DNA from: Anaspis maculata
Taxonomy: Eukaryota; Arthropoda; Insecta; Coleoptera; Scraptiidae
Reading direction: 5' to 3'
Assembly: GCA_949128115.1 (NCBI GenBank)
Contig: OX421963.1
Coordinates: 54,431,306 to 54,495,305, forward strand
Length of the DNA: 64,000 nucleotides
Shown: one piece after another, positions 56,332-64,000 of the stretch
How the letters are laid out: every line of letters starts with the position of its first letter
Numbering within the stretch: the stretch's first letter is position 1
Notes under the pieces: model-generated
Told to the model about the DNA's origin: nothing
Database searches by the model: none
What the model saw: the letters and a program-made list of their open reading frames with translations, nothing else
Translations under genes and position numbers: made by a program

Positions 56332-57078
56332 CAGGGTGTCCCGAAAATATACCGACAACGTTCTAAGGCAGCTTCCTCTCATCAAAATAAGAAAAAAAGT
56401 TCCCATGAACATGGGTCCGGAAACGCTTCCTAAGGGAGCTACAGGCCCCTAAAGGTGGGACCCTGAAGATGGTTTTTATTCAATATCTCCGAAACTGTTG
56501 AAGGAAAATCAATCAAACTTGACACATCTACTAACCTTCTTATGCCCAACAAAATGAGGCAAGATTAATTCCACAATAATTTACCAGGGGTGGATCAGGC
56601 TGAGGTGTAGGGGTAAAAATAACCCTAACTTGTTTGAATGTGGATTGTTTCCAAATTTAACAAGAAATTATCGAATATTGGTGTTTTCTTCCAAAATAAA
56701 GTCCCCTTATCCAACCTCGATAGATGCACCGTTTGCGAGATATTTGAGTTTGAATGTATGAAAACGTGGTCAGAAATGCCAATTTTTAATTACGATATTC
56801 AAGACGAAAAAAAATCTATTTCAAAGCAACTTTATTTTTGTTAGGCATTAAAATTTTGTTAGGCATAAGAAGGTTATTAAATGTGTCAAGTTGGATCGAT
56901 TTTCCTTGAACGGCTTCGGAAATATTAAATGAACAACCATCTTCAGGGTCCCACCTTTAGGGGCCTGTAGCTCCCTTATGAAGCGTTTCCGGACCCATGT
57001 TCATAGGAACTTTTTTTTCTTATTTTGATGAGAGGAAGCCGTGCTAGAACGTTGTCGGTGTATTTTCGGGACACCCTG
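56332..57078. mobile_element. 747-bp foldback, TA-flanked
   Basis: Ends CAGGGTGTCCCGAAAATATA and TATTTTCGGGACACCCTG, with TA on both sides. The arms pair for ~230 bp (GACAACGTTCTA, ACATGGGTCCGGAAACGCTT, CCCACCTTTAGGGGCCTGTA). Confidence 0.85.
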
Positions 57079-57084
57079 TATTGT

Positions 57085-57420
57085 TAGGAGCGGCGATTCT
57101 GAAGAGCACGCGATCTTTCTAGACTCTTTCCATTAGTGTACAAGTGCGGAGCTCTGGACATTTCCAGAATATACGGATATACGGATGGCTTGGCATTGAA
57201 ATACATGGGGAGACTTCAACGCTCGATTAGAAAACACAAGACGAATTGGCGGAGGTGCCGTTTTCACGGCACGTTGGTAATGCCCGCCGAATGTGTAGGA
57301 TTTTTCGGAAGTCGCCGCAAAACCGTATGCCGGGTCACTGTGGAATTTTCTGGAGGATCTATGGATCATTCGAGATTATTAGTCGGACCTATTTAAAGCA
57401 CCGATCTTCGGCCTAGAGGC
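57085..57420 (+). mobile_element. LTR-like repeat, copy 2
   Basis: Begins TGTTAGGAGCGGCGATTC right after the foldback. It contains GTACAAGTGCGGAGCTCTGG and GGGTCACTGTGGAATTT, then a TATA-like CCTATTTAAAGCACC. Uninterrupted counterpart of 34774-37050. A solo LTR is the simplest reading but is unproven. Confidence 0.35.
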
Positions 57421-57925
57421 CGAGCAGTATGTTGAATGCGAAGTGGTAAAGAGCCATGAGCCATAAGAAGGTCTACTCAAGTAAAGTGGAAAAGCAAGAT
57501 GCCAGTTCAAAATATTCTGAGTACCGCTTGCCGTGAGAACAGTTGTTTTGCGAAATATTTTTGCCGCTACCTACGTCATTTCGCCTAGAACGGGTGGAAC
57601 TGAGAGCTGAAAACCTTCTTACTGTTCTTGATCAGTAATATAGATTGCAAATATTGTGAAAACCGCTGTTGAAGTAGCAAAAAAATTGCTCACTTCTTAA
57701 CCTGGCATTCTCCTAAAAATAAAACCATCGCAATTTCCACTTCGCAAGTGGAATTAGCTGATGCAAAAATGTGGGAAACAACATCAAACGCGCCAATTTT
57801 CCAGTTCTTTGCAGGTAGAAAGAATGAAAATAATTTTTCGCACTAGGCTGGAGAGTGGAGGCTTCAATTTTTTCAATATTCAAGTATGTTTCTAGCATTA
57901 TTGTTGCGTTTTCTTGAAGTGGCTT
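57421..57925. other. Intergenic, no gene seen
   Basis: No recognisable coding or repeat boundary. Confidence 0.5.
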
Positions 57926-58050
57926 TCAAATATATTAAGAATAAGGATTTTTCTTCAAGTCTTGCCACACTTGTTTTTATAATATTTATTTTGTCGACGC
58001 GCGTTTCGGCATTGGGCCATTATCAAGACGTCGTCTACAAGGTAAAATGA
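57926..58050 (-). mobile_element. Possible Penelope-like terminal fragment with degenerate hammerhead
   Basis: On the minus strand TTGATAATGGCCCAATGCC is followed by GAAACGCGCGTC and GAC. The order (turn, short stem II GGC/GCC, GAAA, tiny stem III, GUC) is that of a hammerhead, but the catalytic CUGAUGA is changed. The adjoining ~65 bp (AAGTCTTGCCACACTTG) recurs inverted at 62225-62300. Confidence 0.35.
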
Positions 58051-58548
58051 GGGTATGTGATAGAACAGTATATAAATTTCAGGCAATAGGTCTTACATAA
58101 AATCCAAAATGGTCGCAGCAAAAAACGTTGTCAATTTGACGAATGAAATTTTTTGAATATCGAAGTAACATGAATATTTACGCCGCAAAAAAATTTGATT
58201 CAACTGACGGATGCGCCTCTATGCATTCTCTAAAACTTGATTACTGAGAATCAATTTTTATAAAGTTTCAATTCTATTCTATTCTAAGGATAGAAATGTT
58301 GGAAGTGATTGACTTTCCAAATTTCTATAAAAATATATTGTCAACTGTTAATTTGATGTTAAAAGAATATCCCCTTAATACATCACCATGTGGGATAATT
58401 AAACATATTCTGTGTAATATTAAACATTTAGCACATATTTCCTGTATGCTAGAGTGTACTGAGCTTCACTATAGTAAAATTTTAGATGATCTTGATATAA
58501 ATAAGCTTTATTATACGTATAATTATGCAATAAATAGGTACCGGGTGT
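58051..58548. other. Intergenic, AT-rich open frame only
   Basis: A + frame at 58296-58715 (139 residues, MLEVIDFPNFYKNILSTVNL) is AT-rich and unrecognised. Confidence 0.3.
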
Positions 58549-58550
58549 TA

Positions 58551-60108
58551 GGGTGTCCCTTATATTGTCAAAATTTATATTTTTTCCCGAGTCACTTCGA
58601 AGTTTTTTCATTTGTTTCCATTCCAAAAAAGAAGTTTTTATGCAAAATTTCAACTTCACCAGTCGATTTTTCACCCTGCCACAAGAGATTTCAAATTTTG
58701 TTTAAAATCAGGTAATACGATCAACAATTTTTTTTATAACAAGGTCATTATACTGAATAATTGTTATAATTGTTGAATAATCAAGGTAGATAGGGTGTGT
58801 ACTGATATAAAAGAATGAGATAATGGAAAAAAAAATTATCGTAAGACTTAAGAAAATATTACAAGTATAAAGCAATAAACTTACAATGTGCTTTTTCATA
58901 GAGCTTCTCTAGTACGGTGAATTTCTTGACGAGAGACCTGAGATACTAATAGGTTCTGAAAGTTCAAGGATATGTGCAGAATTGAATTCCCTATAACATA
59001 AACAGATCGCCATGAATTGCACTGCAGAGGTTTGAGTTATTCAAGGAGGAAAATAACATTTCGGCAGGATTCATACTCTATATTTTGAACGAGAACTGTT
59101 ACCCCCTCCCCTCAAATAACTCAAAACTCTGCAATGTAATTTATGGCGATTTTGTTTATGTTATAGGGAATTTAATTCTGCCCAGATCCTCGAACCTTTG
59201 AAGATAAGTTACAATTTTTTTTCCTCGTTTTTTTCGAAAGTTTGAGCTATTTCCATTCAAAGGTGCATGCAGTGTTCTGGTCATTGGTAGACGTCGCGCC
59301 AGGTCAGCTCAGGTTCAAATCAATTTTTATTCTCGAAAAACAAAATTATTATACATTGAGCGGATGATTTTCGTATAACAGTAGCCTCTAACAGTGAAAA
59401 AAAAAACAATTTGTCAAAATTGTCAAAAGAAAGCAAATTTCTTCAAGTTTACCAGTTGAAACTTGTTTTCATCTGAATTTACACATCTAATTAGAGTTCA
59501 GGAGATTGAGTTTAGTCGGAAAAGATATCAAACTTGTCGTGATTGGTTCTATATGGCTAGGAAAACAAAGAGAACCACCTAGCCGAGCTTAGCCCCTCCC
59601 CCACGACACCCCTCCAACAATGATCGACATTTTTTTGTGCCGAAAAGGTATCAACGGGATATGATGGATCTAATTACGACGTAATTGCATCCAATGGATT
59701 GACGGGTTACATCCCTCCCATTTTATGTTGCAATTTTCTGAACCTTGTGGTCTTGCTTGAAGCCAACAAAGATATAGGGTGTGTACGCAGGCCAGAACAA
59801 ATAGTAATTGTCTTTGACTTGTGAAAGTGACGTTAGAATACACAGCCCACTTTGTCTGTGACTTGTTAAAGTGACGTCTAAATGCATAGCCCACTAACAT
59901 AAAACAAAAAATTATGAAATAAAGGCCAATATTCATTTATGAATACTCATGCTACCAAGCAACTTCTCAACGACATTCGAGACCTTGTGGCAGGGAGAAA
60001 ACTCAACGTATCGAGTTCAAATTTTGCAGTGGTGCTTTAAAATTCAGAAGAATCAAAATAAAAGAAGTTCACGTGGTCCATGAAAATGTTCACTTTTAAG
60101 GGACACCC
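58551..60108. mobile_element. Possible TIR element, TAGGGTGTCCCTTA ends
   Basis: GGGTGTCCCTTA near 58551 and TAAGGGACACCC near 60097 are inverted and each is flanked by TA. Inside are a relative of the 20.1-kb foldback (58965-59745) and two direct ~46-bp copies at 59810-59900 (GACTTGTGAAAGTGACGT). Confidence 0.4.
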
Positions 60109-60110
60109 TA

Positions 60111-60241
60111 CCGGGTGTTTATAAACGTCTGTGATCGCATCGCCTTTGGAATCCGCTTTCGATCACTACAATTGCGCCTGTTACTGCGTTTTTCAGCCTG
60201 ACCCATGCCTCCCGCGATCACAGATTCTTATAAACACCCCG
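60111..60241. mobile_element. 131-bp TA-flanked MITE, copy 2
   Basis: Same ends and length as 21729-21859, with few substitutions. TA at 60109-60110 and 60242-60243. Confidence 0.88.
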
Positions 60242-60309
60242 TATTAACAAGATACGTTGTTTTTTTTTCCAACACCCCATTAGTCATGATCACAACCACT
60301 TTTAAACAA

Positions 60310-61607
60310 GTGAATATGCCATCACGTGCGTGAGTCTCAATAGCACATTTTCTCAGTGCCAGGTCTGTCATTGATAGCTATGAAGTCCAGATTGAAAATT
60401 AAATGTTCATACGAGACAAGACTGACAAGAGTAAGTTTCACGTTTCATGACAATCGTTCCACTAATGGGAAATTTCAATATGGTGGCCAAGATGGCGGCC
60501 AAATCATGAAATTCAGCTTCAAACTAAGGATGTTTATACAAGACAAGAGTAATTTCCAAGTTCCATGACAATCCCTTCATTAATAACAGATTTCAATATG
60601 GCGACCAAGATGGCGGCGGAATCATGAAAGTCACCTTGAAAATAAGAATGTTTATACAAGACAAGAGTAAGTTCCAAGTTTCATGACAATGCCTCCACTG
60701 ATGACAGATTTCAATATGGCGGCCAAGATGGCGGCGGAATCATGAAATTTAGCTTGAAAATAAGAATGATCATACGTGACAAGGGTAAGTTCCAAGTTCC
60801 ATGAAAATCGTTCCACTAGCAAGAAATTTCAGTATGGCGGCCAAGATAGCGGCGAAATCATGAAATTCAGCTTAAAAATAAGAATGATCGTACAAGGCAA
60901 GGGTAACTTTTCAGTTTCATGAAAATCGTTCCACTAATAAGGAATTTCAATATGGCGGACAAGATGGCGGCGGAAACATGAAATTCAGCTTGAAAATAAG
61001 AATTATCATACAAGACAAGGATAACTTCCAAATTTTATGGAAATCGTTCCTCTAATAAGAAATTTCAATATGGCGGCGCAACCATGAAATCAGATCTACC
61101 CACTGGCCACCCACGAGGACTTGAGCTATCCATTGGAGAAAGTTTCAGGGCTCTAGATTCATTCCCCTAGGAGGAGTTCAACTCCTTAGAAGTGAACAAG
61201 AAATCTTTGTTTTTCGATAATAATAGTGATAACTGTGTATGTTTAAAAAAAAAGCCCATTGGCCACCCTTGGGGACATTAGCTGTCCATCGGACAAAGTT
61301 CCAAGGCTCTAGCTTTATTCTCCGAGGAGGAGATCAACTTCTTAGAAGTGGATAGTAAATCTTCATTTTTTGATAATAATAATAATAATGATAACTATGC
61401 ATAGATAAAAAAAAAGATGCCCACTGGCCACCCTTGGGGACATCAGCTATCCATCAAAAAAAGTTCCAATGCTCTAACTTCATTTCCTGAGGAGGAGTAC
61501 AACTTCTCAATTTCTACACGGACAGACAGACAGACGGACAGACAGACAGACAAACCGGCCATATAAGCGTCATTTGCTTACGAAAATGCACAAAAATGCG
61601 CTAGAAA
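60310..61607. mobile_element. TAGCGCA-family element with 118-bp tandem array
   Basis: Left end: the TCACG-TG-CGTGA hairpin and CAATAGCACATTTTCTC. Right end: a GGACAGACAGACAGAC run at 61520-61552, ACCGGCCATATAAGCGTCAT, then GAAAATGCACAAAAATGCGC. The middle is six ~118-bp units and then three spaced GGCCACCCTTGGGGACAT blocks. Confidence 0.65.
60400..61095. repeat. ~118-bp tandem repeat, six units
   Basis: AATATGGCGGCCAAGATGGC-type cores recur near 60476, 60594, 60713, 60831, 60949 and 61068. Each unit also has TTCATGACAATCGTTCCACT and GAAATTCAGCTTGAAAATAA. Confidence 0.9.
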
Positions 61608-62224
61608 TATATAGTTCAATTACATTTCTCGATAAAAATAATCATTGATCATGAGCAATTATTACAGAATCATTGATTTCTCGATATTTCACATCAATTA
61701 GTAATGAGATTCGTATACTATCAATAGGCTACTGACCACTAGTGCCATTTTGAGATTTTATCATAATCGGGCTATCAAGTACACATCAGTAAACCCATTT
61801 TAAAAAGAAAAATTCAACTTCTTCCACGCGTCTATTTGTTACAGCGATTTTAAAAATTCGCGTGACGTCATAATCTCTTCCATAAGCGCTGCGCGTGGAA
61901 CTAACACAGCATGCGGGTGTTGCAGTGAGAGGAGCAGGGATAGAGATATGAGACAGTACCGTCACCAGCGTTCTATTTTAATTTTTTTAAGGCACTTAGA
62001 ATCAAGATATCACGCTGCGGTTTTCACCATGAATCATATAAAAAATTGAAGTTTTATTCTAAAAAATAAAAAAAAAATCGAGGTCACTAGCCTATTGGCA
62101 ATGAGATTCAATTATCATAATGTGAAATATTAGCATATCTTCCCCCTCCATTCATTACGCATATGCGCAGTTGAGACCCTCCTCAAAATGTGCTTGAAGG
62201 AACTATCTCTATCTACTCTTTACT
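61608..62224. other. Intergenic, no gene seen
   Basis: No recognisable feature. Confidence 0.5.
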
Positions 62225-62300
62225 GCACTAAAACGCGCGTCGACAAAATAAATAATATAAAAACAAGTGTGGCAAGACTTAAAGAAAAATCCTTATCTTT
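62225..62300 (+). repeat. Inverse copy of the 57.95-kb Penelope-like fragment
   Basis: AAACGCGCGTCGACAAAATA followed by ACAAGTGTGGCAAGACTT and AAATCCTTAT is the inverse of 57940-58008. The hammerhead-like core beyond GAAAC is lost here. Confidence 0.6.
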
Positions 62301-62701
62301 TCAATTTTTTTAACAGTAACGAATGATAACGACATGGTGGCTGATGTTGTATGTATGGTTTTTGATAGAGTCATGCGTTTCCTGTTTATTAGGTTGACCA
62401 TATTGAAAAGTGGTGTCGTAGCAGGCCAGGACAGGATTAGGCTGTCGGCCAGCACTCGTGCTACAGTTGGAGCGGTTGGAGCGGAGAGGTTGAGCGGGGC
62501 GTATGTTTTCGGCCACTTGCTGGAGTAGTCCATGGCCATTTTTTGCCATCGTTTGTCGTAGCACTCGTAGCTACGATGCTCTTGGCCCCTTGCTAGCTGC
62601 ACAGACCTCGCACTGTCGAATGTCGACATTAGGCTTCCACGTCGTTCCGCCAGTTGACCCAGTAGCACCTCTTGCATCTCCTGACTTCTTTCATCACCCA
62701 A
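62279..62701 (-). CDS. Unrecognised 140-aa open frame
   Basis: The first ~110 residues (MGDERSQEMQEVLLGQLAER ... YECYDKRWQKMAMDYSSKWP) are hydrophilic and look like genuine coding composition. The end runs into the Penelope-like repeat. An (AAT)n run lies just upstream (62714-62737). It could be a transposon-derived frame. No domain recognised. Confidence 0.25.
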   Translation of the reverse strand: MGDERSQEMQEVLLGQLAERRGSLMSTFDSARSVQLARGQEHRSYECYDKRWQKMAMDYSSKWPKTYAPLNLSAPTAPTVARVLADSLILSWPATTPLFNMVNLINRKRMTLSKTIHTTSATMSLSFVTVKKIEKIRIFL

Positions 62702-62759
62702 TACTTGGATACTAATAATAATAATAATAATAATAATGTACTACAAATATTGATCCCTT

Positions 62760-63315
62760 GACTTATCGTTATTATGTTGATATTCTCTGTTCTTGGATTT
62801 CTTTGTATATAAAATTCTTCTTTTGGGTTTTTGGACGTAAAATAAAACGTTGCGTAAAATATACATTTTCACTGTTTTTTACCATCCTGCTCAAAAGCCC
62901 AAAAACAGAACTTATCGTTATTGTTGCGTTTTTCGAATCTTCGAGTAAAGTACCTATATTTAATAATTATACCTGTTCGAAAGTTGTTGATTTTCACAAA
63001 ATGAATAGATACCTTATGGTCGTTTGGTTTTGCTAAACGATAGTTCAGTAATTTTCAGTATCAATTCCCAAAAATCAGAAACAAACATCTGCACAATTGT
63101 AAGGTGAAGATGCGATGCGTCCAGAGTCTGCCGAAGTATTGTGCAAATATTTATATGAGGGACTGAGTTCCAGAACTCGTCTTACCCAAAAATAAGTAGG
63201 AGTCTACCTATTTTGAGAAACCGTTGGAAACCTGTTTTAACTAAATGGTCCGAAAATATTACTTTTTAAATGAAAAGGTTAGTCCTATCGCAGGAATACT
63301 TGATATAAATGGATG
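62760..63315. other. Intergenic, no gene seen
   Basis: AT-rich; nothing recognised. Confidence 0.5.
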
Positions 63316-63323
63316 GGGGAACC

Positions 63324-63769
63324 TAGGGATGTCCAAATGTTGTCGGTAAATCGATTAGTGCTAATCGAATCGAATCGTAATCAGTAGTTTGATTAGATTG
63401 AAAAATCGTATGAAATGAATCGATGCATCGAAAAGAACCGATCTTAGTGCATTCAGTTCGGCGGGGCAAATTATTTAGGTTTGTGGTGTTGATAGATGAT
63501 GCCCCTGGCGAAATAAAATTTAGAATAATAATAATGTTGACAATAATAAATTATTTTTCATCAATAGTCGACACAAGTGACCAAAAAAATTGAACGGCTT
63601 TTTGGCATTAACGAGTGTTGTCGCGTGCGTGATAATCGAAACAACAATCACATCAGTTTGAATCGATTCACTAAATAGTCGTATACAGCTGAATCTATTC
63701 AACTTTTTAGATGCATCGTTTCTATTGAATCGATTCAAGTATGAATCGAATCGAAGTTGGACATCCCTA
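63324..63769. mobile_element. hAT-type MITE
   Basis: TIR TAGGGATGTCCAA and TTGGACATCCCTA with 8-bp duplication GGGGAACC (63316-63323, 63770-63777). Subterminal AATCGATTC/GAATCGAATC palindromes. 446 bp, non-coding. Confidence 0.9.
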
Positions 63770-63811
63770 GGGGAACCCTGCACGCCAGACCAACTGAGCA
63801 CCACCACCGAA

Positions 63812-63861
63812 CCCCGACAGACACGTGTTTCGACCTTATTTGGGTCTCATCAGTGTCGGAG
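63812..63861 (-). ncRNA. Hammerhead ribozyme (minimal stem III)
   Basis: Minus strand, 5' to 3': stem I strand CUCCGACA; CUGAUGA (63853-63847); stem II GACC, loop CAAAUAA, GGUC; GAAA (63831-63828); stem III C-ACGU-G closing; GUC with the cleavage point after 63820; stem I strand UGUCGGGG. Every universally conserved core base is present and stem I pairs over 8 bp including one G-U. The 1-2 bp stem III is the form reported in Penelope-like elements and plant retrozymes, which usually cleave as dimers. The rest of any host element would run off the right edge. Confidence 0.88.
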
Positions 63862-64000
63862 TATTCGAAGCAATGGGGTAATGGAGTATTCGAAGCAGTG
63901 CTCCGCGATCTCAACGTACGGTATCCCATATATCACTCTCTGCAGAGTACTCACAAGTGAGACTCCCGTGCAGCGCTATCTATGATCGGCACACCACAAT

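Noticed and set aside
57136..57396. 86-residue + frame and 78-residue - frame
   Set aside because: Both lie in the LTR-like repeat and break in its other copy.

Overview
The window is eukaryotic nuclear DNA, almost certainly from an insect. It carries spliced metazoan genes with short GT-AG introns (56-368 bp, plus two repeat-filled ones), TA- and 8-bp-flanked DNA transposons, a CR1/Jockey-type retrotransposon and many foldback elements. The order of insect cannot be settled by eye. About a fifth of the window is host genes and the rest is nested repeats.

The genic part is 1-15.7 kb. It holds (i) the histone H3.3 chaperone gene Hira on +, complete except for its first coding exon, which lies left of the window; (ii) on -, a two-cistron locus encoding two mitochondrial complex III assembly microproteins, UQCC5/SMIM4 and UQCC6/Brawnin (sloth1 and sloth2 in Drosophila), with only one nucleotide between the first stop and the second start; (iii) Utp6 on +, a HAT-repeat protein of the U3 snoRNP/SSU processome, complete in four exons. 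UQCC5 and Utp6 are divergent with 298 bp between their start codons. Hira and UQCC6 converge with 40 bp between their stops.

Hira intron 3 (7 kb) and Utp6 intron 3 (2.4 kb) are swollen by nested inverted-repeat elements. From 15.9 to 45 kb I see no convincing host gene. The stretch is a patchwork of foldbacks, short TA-flanked elements, ~118-bp, ~262-bp and ~270-bp tandem repeats, and two PIF/Harbinger-type insertions whose exact target duplications are proven by empty copies of the same host repeat elsewhere in the window. A giant inverted arrangement pairs 17.7-19.3 kb with 30.0-33.7 kb.

From 45.5 to 49.3 kb, on -, lies an apparently intact non-LTR retrotransposon (ORF1 plus a 981-aa endonuclease/reverse transcriptase ORF2). 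Near 51.0 kb a CpG-richer stretch with an ATG, a signal peptide and a splice donor suggests the first exon of an unknown secreted or membrane protein gene on +. Four hAT-type elements with 8-bp target duplications lie at 12.7, 42.6, 53.6 and 63.3 kb. At the right edge, on -, is a sequence that folds as a canonical hammerhead ribozyme of the minimal stem-III type known from Penelope-like elements and retrozymes.
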